Assembly (NCBI GenBank): GCA_010093605.1 | Contig: MU004193.1 | Coordinates: forward strand, 875,520 to 939,519 | Length of the DNA: 64,000 nt | Direction of reading: 5' to 3' | From: Lophium mytilinum | Lineage: Eukaryota > Ascomycota > Dothideomycetes > Mytilinidiales > Mytilinidiaceae | In this document: positions 47,319 to 57,809 of the stretch, piece after piece | How positions within the stretch are numbered: the first letter of the stretch is position 1 | Layout: each line of letters starts with the position of its first letter | The notes under the pieces: generated by a model | What the model saw: only the letters and a program-made list of their open reading frames with translations | Told to the model about the DNA's origin: nothing | Database searches by the model: none | Program-made: the position numbers and the translations under genes

Positions 47319-48453
47319 CGCGGAAAGGAGTAGCACACAGCGCGGTACGCTGTTGCTCAGAGAACGAAGGAATAGAGAAATGAAGATCGATAGTAACACT
47401 TAAAGTAAGGAAAAGCAGCACAGTAGACTCTTATACCTACAGCTCTCAAATCGCGGGGTATTCCACGGGGACCCCACACGTCCCATCAAACATATAAACC
47501 CTACCTACCCAGGTACCCTCCCTCCCCACCTCTGAGCCAACTCTCCAACCCCCAACCCACCGCCCGGCACGTCTCCTCGGGCTCGCCTACCAATCTCCAA
47601 GAAACCCTCACCGCGGAGATGACGGCTACACCTCCCGTATCAGGCGTCCTCGCAGCCAAGCAGCGGCACAGCAGTACCTCTGTAAGGCGTCCTAGATGTC
47701 GACTCGGCAAGCCGAGCTACGAAGGAGCTGAGTGTGTTGCTCGTCTGTCCGATTGGTGTTGCAGGCGGCAGGGAGTGACGTGAGCCGAGGCCGCCGCCGA
47801 TGCGGTGGAGGCGGGAGGCTTGGCCTCCCCGCAAGTTTCAAGCCACATCACGCGGGTTAAGCGGGTTTGGGGTGTTGGGAGGGGAGGTTCGTGAGTCGTG
47901 GTGTGGACGAGCGGATGCAGGGGGCTGCGAGTGGCTGCGAGGTGAGGTGGTGGTTAGGGATGTTCTGTGTACGGGCAGTGCTGTGTGGGGCATCGAACGA
48001 TGTTTGGGAGTAGGTGCTGGGGAGGGGGGTTTCGTAGCGTTTTCGGTGTATCTCTTGCCGACGCTTGATCATAGCTGCACTCGATTCTGAAACAGTGTAA
48101 AGAAAAGGTAGAGCTTGGTACTGCATAGAAGTGAGTAGTCGGATCTCCGTGGAGTAGAAACATGGGCTAGATTTGCAAGTGTGGGTATTCTATATCTCAA
48201 TCAAAGTCAAATGTTATACAAAGCCCTGAGTACTACCTTGTCTAGTCGTCAGATAGACCAAGGGACCCCAAGAGATAGACCTGTCTTTCCGGCGCATGAA
48301 CACATTATCCAATGCTCGGTTCAAAGGAAAAGTAGATCAAAAAGGGTACTGTCGTAGCAGTAACGAGCTATGCATATAGTCCATCCATCCATCATGTCTA
48401 GACATCATCCAAAGTAGGCGCATCTGGACACCTCGAGAAGGAAGGATTACCTT
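47319..48453. other. Gene-free region
   Basis: About 1.1 kb upstream of the transporter and downstream of a secreted-protein gene. Short open frames in several phases have no motif. No RNA or repeat was seen. Confidence 0.4.
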
Positions 48454-50328
48454 CTAGTACTCCCCCAATGGCAGCCGCCTCGCCATAAACCGACTCGGCG
48501 GGCTCCCATAGCCGACGGTCCCGTTCGCTGGCGCTGTAGAAGTCGGGCTGAGCACCGTCGTCCCACTCGCTGTCGCTGTAGAGGAGGCTGGGGACAGAAC
48601 CGTCCCGCTTGCCGGTGCTGTAGAAGCTGGAGGCAGAATAGTTCCACCTACCGGCACTGTGGGTGACGGTGTGCCCACCGTTATAGCTGTCTTGGTGTCC
48701 ACCAAGGACAAGGACGCTGGGGTGGCGTCGACGAGGTCGCCGAATTCCCAGCAGGCTTGTGCGATGGGCTTGTCCAAGGCCTAGACGTTGATGCATCAGT
48801 ATTTGGTTAACAGAGGCATTGGAACATGGGCGACGAGATACGTACAGCAATCTGGAAATTGAGGAAAGGGTCAGCTTCGTCCTCCGTCCTAGCTACCGCG
48901 ACATTCAGCTGGCCGCCGATGTTGGCGCTGATGCGCACGCCGGTCTTGTGGCGAGGGGTGCCGGGAACTATCTCATCTGCTGGGCAGGCGCCTGCGGGGG
49001 CTGTGGATAGGGGTCAGTATAGGTTCGTAATATGATGGTGTGAGATGATGGAGGAAGACGTACCTTCGATGACCTCGAGCTTCGCGTTCACGTTTGGAAC
49101 TCTGAGGTTCAAGCCAATTTCGAAGCCGTGGCCGAGAGCATCGGCCCTCAACTGCAAACTCGGCTGCGCGAAAATGCTCACGGCACCTGAAACCCTCGCA
49201 TCCACGGTGATGGGAAGGGACTCGACATTGGGCATCCACCCAGAGAACTGGTTCGACGAGGGATCCAATAAGTCGACCTCAAGAATAGCCGCGTCGTCAA
49301 GCGTGGCAGTTGCACCACTCGAAATGCCCGCACTGATCGTTAGAGGACCGAGCTGGACGCCCACAGAGACTGTCAGGAAGGGGCCGAGATCAAGAATTTC
49401 AGGGATCGAAATGCCGTCGATAGGGATCTTGACAATATCCCATGTCTTACTCAAATCGCCAGTGATCGCACCAGTTCCTACGAGCTTGATCGCGGCGATA
49501 GCGGAGACGCCCTCGGGCTGCACGGTCATGCTGGCGCCGGTCGGGACGAAGAATGTTTGGGAGATTTTGAACTGCATGTGGAATTTGCCGGCTGTGCTGC
49601 AGTTTGCGCAGACAAGGGTGGCAGAGAGGTCGCCAGAGCCGAGGGTGACGCTGAAAGGGAAGGAAGAAGTGGCATCGATCTCGATGTCTTTGGTGATATC
49701 TCTAGTTTGGAGCGCGTCCTTGGGGAGAGTGCCAACGACTAGATCGTAGCTGTGGGCGACATTCTTCCAGTCACTTTTCGAAGCGGTCAGAAAAGCTGTG
49801 TTGGCTTCCTCGTCGTACTTGAGCGAAGACACAACGAAGGGGAGCCAGTGCGTGTTGCTGCCGCAGTCGGCAACGCCGGCGACCATGATGAAGGTATGGT
49901 TATCGGCTCCGTTCACCCAGTCCCAAATCTTCTGTGCATATGCGAACGTGGCGTCATCCTTGAAGGTGAGCGAAAGGCTGTTGTTGGCAGTGCAGTCAAT
50001 AGACTTAAGCATGCCTTTGAACTTTTCCATGGATAGGATGTTCTCGTTCTTCCCTGGCGTATATACGGTAAAGTTGGCAAGGACTGCGTCACCTCCATCG
50101 GTGGCTAGAGCTGAATTAGCGTTGCTACATCAAAGGGCATATATTAGGGAGATTCATACCCGCATCACCCCAAAGGAAGATCTCAGAGCTTTGAAGTTCG
50201 AGCGCTGATTCCGCACGTTTTCCGATTCCTCCTCTAGACGGAGGAAGGACAGGAACTAGCTCTCTAGCAGCAACATATTGTATAAAGAGAAGAGCAAGAA
50301 GCGCGAAGGAGAGGAATCGAAAAGACAT
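48454..50328 (-). CDS. Secreted fungal protein with Ser/Thr-rich tandem-repeat tail
   Basis: Four exons: 50328-50160, 50104-49064, 49000-48846 and 48780-48454, giving 563 residues. A signal peptide (MSFRFLSFALLALLFIQYVA) and a Lys-Arg site at 37-38 suggest a pro-segment cleaved by Kex2. The body contains CTANNSLSLTFKDDATFAYA, AGVADCGSNTHWLPFVVSS and later LGPFLTVSVGVQLGPLTI. This order resembles large secreted fungal proteins annotated with DUF7029 and DUF7223; that assignment is from memory and uncertain. The tail repeats PASTAPASGTVLSP-like units three times and should be heavily O-glycosylated. No GPI signal is obvious. The introns have GTATGA/TAG, GTACGT/CAG and GTACGT/TAG borders. Confidence 0.75.
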
Positions 50329-52125
50329 TGTCAAAAAGAGTGAACGACGATATTCGTCTATGTGCTAAAGAACAAAAAGTCAAAGAAACAATTAAAGAGT
50401 GACTGTTGACCGTGTCCTACTTCAGGCTGAAGCTATACTCCTCACCATATATGTATTCTGCAGCGGCCCCCATGTGTCTGGGGCTAGGAAGATCTGTGAT
50501 ACGCCATGGCGAGATCAACGTGGTGTAGATACAGCATAGCCTTGCGAAGCCGCAGAAATTATGCGATGTCATCCATCTGCTGTGCGCAGTTTGAGAACAC
50601 GAAGGATTCGGAACTCTCCAGAGTAAGGAGAACAGGGAATCAGTGGTGGGGTGGTAATCATATTAGGAAGCTCACTTGCCGCTACGCTGCGTGATAGGTT
50701 GTTTCATCGTCCGTCCAGCGGTCCCTGCATTTTCTAAGCCACCAGTGGATGTGCACGATGCATCTCTTGGCGTTACATGTATAATTACCGTGAACTTGCA
50801 ATGGCCTGGAGGTCAGCCACCTAGTCCGTGTAGGGGCCGGTGGCCACACCATGAGACGGAACAGGGAGGCTGAACAGGCCCCTCGTTGCAGGAACCTGGA
50901 AAGCTTCAGGGAGAAATACGAGGAGGCTGAACAAGCTTGAGATCATCGCACGTTTTCACCGGAGTCGATGTGGAGATCGGCAGCCTCCTCGGCTGGCTGC
51001 TGTCAGGGCTGAATAGCGCAATCGTGATGGGCCCTTCCGGTGATGGTGGGGGGTCAGGTGTGGTTAGTATTGACGAGGTGTGCATGGCTGTAGCTTCGAT
51101 TTAAGTGATTTTGAGTGCGTTTTAACGAGATGGACACTCTTGCATGATTTCGATAGGAAGTCAGATGCAAAGAAAAGGGATCCATCGTGAGCGTTGATGT
51201 TAGCGTGTCTTAGTTGAAGAGAGTCTTTCCCTTCGCACGTAGGTTTGCATCCAAGGGTCCATAGTTTATCGATAAGGATCAAATGCGCCAAATAAGGACT
51301 AGCCGCTTAGCTTCACGATTGGACGAAGACTTGCTTACGCTGATGGATGTGGACGCCAACTTACGAAGGGATATAATATTTAAATAATAGGAAAGGAAGT
51401 AAAGCACATTGAAGTATAATTCAGATTAAGTCTTAGATAGTGCTGATATTTACTCGCCTCTAGAAACGTTGATACTTCTCTAGAATAAGAAAACTGCAAA
51501 CGAATACGCTTTACGTGGATACCTCTGATCGAAGGATTCGCTCGCTCTAAAGATGTCAATTAGTTATGGCCGACACAAAGTAGAGCATAGGACATAACGG
51601 AGTTGAACCCTCATGTACGCACGCTACCTGCTATATTACTAATTCTCCTGTGCGTTCTGAATACCCAAGAAGCTTGGTTGGGCTTGGGTGACCGGGTGAA
51701 TGTTGTATCGAACTAAAGAGTGTGGAGGAAGCCTGCTTTACATTCGCATGCTTTTCCGCGGAGGCGGGGGCACGATCGTTGGATCGGGATCGTTTCTAGG
51801 GATTCGAAGGATCATGATTAGCTTTACGCTCGTGGAGATGGGAAATACGCAAGAGGAGCAGGTGAAAACCCGCTGGGCAGTTTTCGCTCTAGTGACACAA
51901 TTATACAACAACTTGATGATTAGGGCGGCTAGCCAATAACATTGATTGCTAAACCATTACCCTACCGCGCGACGCTTGAAAGTATTACTATACGTCTATA
52001 AAGAGCGTTTTCCATCAGAAGGTTGTAGTATCAGCTCCACATCTTGTCTAATATTCCTCGAGTTCTTCCCTTCGATATCAATTGCAGATACGCAATCACC
52101 CCGAAACGCCAAAGAATACTCAGCA
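50329..52125. other. Gene-free region
   Basis: About 1.8 kb. The left end is the promoter of the secreted-protein gene, with ATATATGTAT near 50445. No supportable gene, RNA or repeat elsewhere; the 52000-52125 segment is the leader of the next gene. Confidence 0.4.
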
Positions 52126-52756
52126 ATGGCAGCCTCCGATAAAACCCAAAACATCGGGTCGACAGATGATGAAGCCACGGCAACATGCTTCTGTGGCGCC
52201 GTTCAAATGGCATTCGTGAGTATTCCTTCTTCCTGCGTTGGCTTCTCTGTCTGCATTCGGCCATCCTTCAACTTCTTCTTCACCAACACCCTTCCCCAAC
52301 CCAACTTCATCGCTTCTTGGTTCTCCATCCATGTCGATCTCTACCTCGTCTTAACACCGCTAGCCAACCTGGGGCCCGGGCTATATGGGTTCCTTCCTCT
52401 GCCACTGTCTCGACTGCCACAAAATCACTTCCAGCATGTTCAGCTCCGGCTTTTGCATCGACGGCAAATACATCAAGCACACCCGCGGCCAATCCGACCT
52501 TAAAACTGTCTCGCGGACCGAAAGTATCGCCTCCGGTAACACGGTGACAAACTACAGCTGCTCTACCTGCGGTACTCTCATGTATCGCCTTAGCACTGGG
52601 TTTCCTGGACTATATGCCCTGAGAATTGGGACGGTTGATGATGTTACTCTTATGGAGACGAAGTTGAAGCCGACTGTGGAGCAATTCACGACATCGAGGG
52701 TGGCTTATCTCAAGGGGGTAGAGGGAATGAAACAGGTTGAGGGGAATTCATTTTAG
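52126..52756 (+). CDS. GFA/CENP-V family zinc protein
   Basis: Two exons: 52126-52215 and 52364-52756, giving 160 residues. The zinc ligands are all present: CFCG at 21-24, CHCLDC at 43-48 and CSTCG at 96-100. GSFLCHCLDCHKITSSMFSS is the family hallmark. Relatives are called glutathione-dependent formaldehyde-activating enzyme, though most fungal members have no proven substrate. The intron (148 bp) is longer than most here, with GTGAGT and CGCTAG borders. An upstream in-frame ATG would add 60 residues of unconvincing sequence and is rejected. The protein probably works in the cytosol; no signal peptide is seen. Confidence 0.86.
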
Positions 52757-53607
52757 AGACGAAAGGCGGGAAAGAAAACGAGAATTTTGTGGATCATAGA
52801 AGAATATCTGCTGAAAAAAGTATAAGGCTCTTTGTTTACCTAAGGCTACCGTGCTAACGTGCGTGATAAGTCTTTTTCTAGTTTTACCTGATCCTGATAC
52901 CTTTTGTTTAGCGTTCTCGGGGGGGTAAAATGGGTATTAGGTTAATAGTTGCATAGCCGAATTTCGAGATTATATGACAAGATCGACTGGAGATAAGAAC
53001 GAGTAGTGGAGCGTTTCTCAATCTAAAAAGCCGTTCTCTAAGCAGCGGAAGGGTCAAGATAATTGAAACACATCAGTGCATTGTGCCGTTGTAGAAGTGA
53101 TGAAAAAGGAGAAGATTGGTGCTACAGGCAGATTGCACAGCCCCTCGCGACACAAGTGGTTGACAGGACCGCAATAATATACGAAGTAACCTGTGGTTGG
53201 TCAGATCTCATACTTGGTGCCGCTTTAAGAAATACATCGGCTTGTTTTAGCACAAAAGTGTAGTAGTCCTCGTCATTGAATTTATTCACGCCCCGTACTT
53301 ACTCAAATTACCACTCGAGGCTCTACTAATAATCTCAATGGCTCTCAGAAAGCCAAATGTCAGTTCGCTTTGCAATTGGTGATTCTTCTGTCGTGATTCA
53401 CATTCCACAAAGTGAACCCTGATTTGTCCACAACCCAGCCCCCACATCCACCCCGCTGCAAGGGTCAAAGAGCCGAGTACTCGAGGCTAACACAAGCCTA
53501 GCTAGCCCATCAAAAACCTTCCAACATCATCAATGCCCAAGCAGCGCCTCGTACCACTTTTAATGTACTGTATATATTTTGTATAATTCTCGAATTTTGC
53601 ACAATTC
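52757..53607. other. Intergenic
   Basis: About 850 bp, AT-richer. Nothing recognised besides the 3' end of the GFA gene and the tRNA upstream region. Confidence 0.4.
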
Positions 53608-53692
53608 GGTCTTATAGTGTAGTGGTTATCACTCCGGATTTTGATGTTCGTCAGAAGTTCCGGCGACCCAGGTTCGAGCCCTGGTAAGACCT
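53608..53692 (+). tRNA. tRNA-Gln (TTG) with 13 nt intron
   Basis: The acceptor stem GGTCTTA pairs with TAAGACC, plus discriminator T. The D arm contains TAGTGTAGTGGTTATCAC, and the T arm is CCAGG-TTCGAGC-CCTGG. The anticodon stem CCGGA/TCCGG holds TTTTGA, so the anticodon is TTG at 53641-53643. The intron is 53645-53657 and the mature length is 72 nt. T-runs follow downstream. Confidence 0.92.
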
Positions 53693-54308
53693 TCGTTCTT
53701 CTTTTGAAGTTTTTTGGTCTGTTGAACACCTTCGAATCTACATACGTGGTGGGCTGCGGATTGATTTTTGGCTGCGCGTGGTGCGTAGGCCGTATTCCAG
53801 AGCTTAGTAGGGGCTCCGACGTTATACCGGGCTGCATAGGGGGCTTTCGTGCACGGTTTAGAGTACTTTTGGGGACTATGGGGCGAGCTCGCTGCGCCTG
53901 CAAGCTTCTAAGACATGCCCTTGGCTTTCTTTGCCCTCCTTTGTTTCTCAGTTACAGCTACAGATACTGGCCCCTCTACGTCCGCGAATATGTCCACACC
54001 CCTTAAATCCAACAAAAAGCTATACATCAATCGTCTCGGTCTCCGCAGCCTCCGTGCGGGGTTCTAATGACACATTTCATCATCATTCCCGCCACAGATC
54101 CCCAACACTCCTCCACCGCAACCACAACGCCCCAAATCGCCGCCCCATCTGTTTATTTCTCCCCTGCTCAAACGCCGACGATATCCGAGCGTCACGGTGG
54201 TTCGCCCGTCTCCGCGTTATCTGCCGTTCCCTTTGCTAAACTGTTCACCAATTCCGAACGGAGTTCTTCAGCTTTACGGTCCAAAAATCCCTTAGCGTCC
54301 TCACAATC
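53693..54308. other. Spacer between two tRNA-Gln genes
   Basis: 616 bp without a supportable gene. T-runs at its left end would terminate the first tRNA. Confidence 0.4.
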
Positions 54309-54390
54309 GGTCCTATGGTGTAGTGGTTAGCACGTCGGATTCTGATACTCCTGATTTCCGGAGACCCCGGTTCGATTCCGGGTAGGACCT
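54309..54390 (+). tRNA. tRNA-Gln (CTG) with 10 nt intron
   Basis: The acceptor stem GGTCCTA pairs with TAGGACC, plus discriminator T. The T arm is CCCGG-TTCGATT-CCGGG. The anticodon stem TCGGA/TCCGG (one G-T pair) holds TTCTGA, giving anticodon CTG at 54342-54344. The intron is 54346-54355 and the mature length is 72 nt. A strong T-run (CTTTTTTTG) follows about 15 nt downstream. Confidence 0.92.
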
Positions 54391-55409
54391 TTAGAAAGGC
54401 CTGACTTTTTTTGCTTTTTGCTACCTCACAGTCATGATACGCTCTCGTTTCGTTCTTCTTGCGTTCTAAAAAGGCGAGCTGTTGAGATTGGGTGATGGGG
54501 AAAAGTGATGATGGTAACGAAGATAGTTGGGGGAGGGAAAGAGCGAGGATGATTGGCGGCTTCGGATCTTTAAGGAGATTTGGGGGCAAGTGTCGAGAGG
54601 TAGGTTTGGTTTCGATGTCCTCGTGATTTTGGGGCAAAGGTAATCGTTTTTGCATATCTGCGCTGTTTTACTGGGAGATCCCTACACCCCTTGCGATGCT
54701 GGTGGTCACTATGTCTACTTTTCCATCTCCCACGCTCTTGAGCTACCTATGAACCTATCACCGTGCCCGCATACAAAAGAGAGAGGCGTGCAGCACACTA
54801 TATCGGTACGGAAGAGCAGGCCAGCAACAGCACGCTTTAAATTGACACTTCAAGCACTAAATATACCAAACGCTGCATCAAGGGAAGGCAATAAGTTTAA
54901 AGACAAGCCCGCTCGATTGAGCCCGGAGTAATCAAGTATATTACACCCTCGCCCTGCCGCCCTTAGTGGACTTACACTAGAAACGAATATCGACCGAGGA
55001 ATTTCGAGGAAGAATGTATCACAGGCAAGCAAGTAGGAAAGAGAGCGGGTGCAAGAGATATAGCAAACTCTCCGAAGGTCCTTTAGAATCGTGACTCAAT
55101 CGCTCTCGCACCATCACGCTCTCCGTTTCTCATCCACGCCCGCAACGGAATTGCCGATTTTCTTCAAACCCGGAAGTAGAGCTTACCCACATCACGTGCA
55201 TAATAACGGAGGTTAAGTAACACAGTAAAGTTAGTAAAACAGGGAATGAATTATGCCCGCTCTGGACGCATTCACCCATTTAGAAGAGGTCGGCTCCGCA
55301 TCACAACCATCCCGTTCATCATGCTACCGAAATCTTGGAGATCCCATTCCCCGAATTTCGACCGCAACTCCACGAACACGCCTCCAGGCATCTCCGCCCG
55401 CTAGCCAGC
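54391..55409. other. Gene-free region
   Basis: About 1 kb between the second tRNA-Gln and the 3' end of the secreted repeat protein gene. Nothing recognised. Confidence 0.4.
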
Positions 55410-57116
55410 CTAGACAGACCAGCACTGTACACTACTCAGCTTCATATCGAACGCCGGAGTAAGCGTGTTCTTGACGCCTTGGGTCATCTCGAACGAACTG
55501 CCCGTGCAGTCTTGCTTCCTGTGCACCCGTTAGCCGACCATCCCCATGCTTCATCGCTTGCCCATAAAAAGGCAAAAGAAACACTTACTCATAGTACCCG
55601 CACTTATTCCCAGCAGTAACCTGAATCGAGCGCACCGCATTATCCCATCCCCCAAAGACGTTATACAAATTAATGCATACCGTGTTCGCGCGGATATCCA
55701 GATGATCCCCCGTCAAGCTCTGCCCCTTAAACAAATGCGTAGCATACTCGTCCCGCTTGACAAGCCCGCTATCCTTGGCCGGGGGCGCTACGTTGCTGGG
55801 CTTGGGGGGTGAGCCGCCATCGGGATGCCAGCATTTCGCGCTACTCAGCTGCCGATCAAACCTAGCATCGAGCGTGTCGGCCGCGCCGTAGACGAGCTCG
55901 AAGCTGAGGCCGGAGCATTTTTGGTCGCTGTGGAGACGTTAGCGACACTCCCTTTCAATTCCCAACATCGACCTCTTAAAAGAGAGGAAAGGGGGGAAAT
56001 ACGTACACATAGAACTCGCACTTCCAGCCCGCCGTCACCTTCAGCGAGCGCGGGACGTTATCCCAGTTGTCGCCACTAACAGTATCGTATTGGAGGTCAT
56101 AGCAGAATGCGAAATGGCCCGGTTGGATGCTAGTGCTGTCGCCGCACAGGTTCTGTTCTTTGAAGAAGTATGCGGCGTTTTCGTCCTCGCGCTTTTCCAT
56201 GGACTGATCCGATGCAGGGTGGCACTGGTAGCTGCTAATCGCCTTTTCGAAGCCGTCGGGGAGGGATTTGACGACGCCGTTCGGGGGTGCGACGGTGAAG
56301 TTGGCTCCGGTGCAGTCGTAGGATCTGTGTAGGTGTTTAGCGATAGCTCAAGATGTGGGTTACCTTTACAGGCCGTCTTGTGTGTTCGGGGTAAGGGAAA
56401 AGGGGAATTACAGGTAGAAGCTGCATTCACTGCCCAGAACGACTGCTAGCGATTGGATGGCATTGTCCCAAATGCTGCTAAGAGGGACGCAGGAAGAGGG
56501 CGACTGGCCGTTAGTGACTTCGAGAGTATAGCCGGTTAGGTGGGATTCGCTATGGAAGATGGCAGCATTGGGTTCGGTGCGCTTAGCCCAGGTTAAAGGC
56601 GGGTCGTGGACGCCGTGCCTGGGTGGATGCCAGGGGCCGTCATGGTTTGCGCGCTTAGTCTTGTCGGCGTCCTAGAAGGTGGATAAGTGTGTGTGATCCA
56701 GAATGGAATTGCGAATCTCCTCTTGTAGGAAGTCAAAGGAAAGGCAAACTACTCACCGTATAGTAATCACATTTATAGCTCATCATCCCATCATCCCACT
56801 CCTCCGGAATAGTCGGATATTCCTCTCCACTGGAGACGACGAAGACGCCATCGCCATCCTGCGGGCAGTCTACCGCTGAGTATAGCTCGCAATAGCTCGA
56901 AGCATCATCGGTCTGGCGAACCGAGGAGATGTTGCCAGCTAAGCCTTCCGGGATATTCACACATCCGGCCTTGAGCCAGAAGTACTCGACATCCCCGGCG
57001 AAGTTGGGCTTCGTGTAGGCGGCGCCGCAAGCGTATGGACCCTCGAAGACCGGGGTCGGGGTGCAGGCGACGAGGGCGCCAGTGAGCGCGAGGGGAACGA
57101 GAGTAGTGAAGCGCAT
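55410..57116 (-). CDS. Secreted Cys-rich repeat protein, crystallin-like, with Kex2-type sites
   Basis: Five exons: 57116-56757, 56671-56412, 56324-56007, 55927-55589 and 55518-55410, giving 461 residues. The signal peptide is MRFTTLVPLALTGALVAC. Repeats share W-D-N-A-hydrophobic-S-L-hydrophobic-V, then C-x-(F/Y)-Y, (D/K)C-(T/S)G, F-(T/E) and SS-x-QC. Examples are WDNAIQSLAVVLGSECSFY, WDNVPRSLKVTAGWKCEFY and WDNAVRSIQVTAGNKCGYY. The spacing and Cys/Tyr pattern recall beta/gamma-crystallin domains (inference). Lys-Arg occurs at the same point of each repeat (150-151, 251-252, 370-371) with one more at 126-127, suggesting Kex2 cleavage into single domains. Every internal intron falls just after the C-x-(F/Y)-Y motif. 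No homologue is named with confidence. Confidence 0.82.
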
Positions 57117-57809
57117 CTTGTTGGATGCGTGGTGGAGGATTTGTTGTGGTGTGGTATACAGAGTTGATGAGAGTGCGTTTGAAGAAAAGTGGAGGCGGCG
57201 AGGTTTATGTTGGGGAAAGTAGACAGATTTATGGTGCCCGTCAGTGAACAATCTATCCACTAAAGCCGGAACCCCAAAAATGAAGCCCAATTTCCGCACA
57301 GAGCAAATGAGTGACGTAGAAAGAAATGAGAGGTTTCAGCGCCCGCCGGAAGAAGGTAAATGCGAGCGCACGTGGCGAAGCAAAGTAGTGATGAGAGTCG
57401 TCAACAGCCGCTGCAGTAGAACTAAATGATTAATAGAATGGATATCTTTGCTTGCATGACAGGGCTTCCTGCGAGCCGAGAGAAAGAAAGAATGTTTTCC
57501 AATTCACCAGGAAAGATGAAATCTGCTTCTCCACATCCACCCAGGAGCCTTGTTTGTATGGAGGCTGCAGTCTGGTAGATAAGACGTTGAAAACGACAAG
57601 AAACATTTTGATATTGACGGTTGATAGCTTCTGATGTCTGCTTGTCCATATATCTTGGCAAGCATACAATACCACTATTCCAACCTGCTTATCGAGGCAG
57701 TCGCTCTGGCTTACTGCTTCTCTGCAAAGAATCGTCCGTGCTTTCTAGAGGGCATAACTGCAAGATGCCCCAGAAGCGAGGGAACACGGGTTTCTGCTTC
57801 TCTTGGTGC
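57117..57809. other. Intergenic, promoter of the secreted repeat protein gene
   Basis: About 690 bp. Open frames on both strands between 57420 and 57690 have no motif and mirror each other. No RNA was recognised. Confidence 0.4.

Noticed and set aside
53502-54655. Minus-strand frames sharing LPG(L/I)EPGSPE across both tRNA-Gln genes
   Set aside because: The shared peptide is only the antisense translation of two related tRNA genes.
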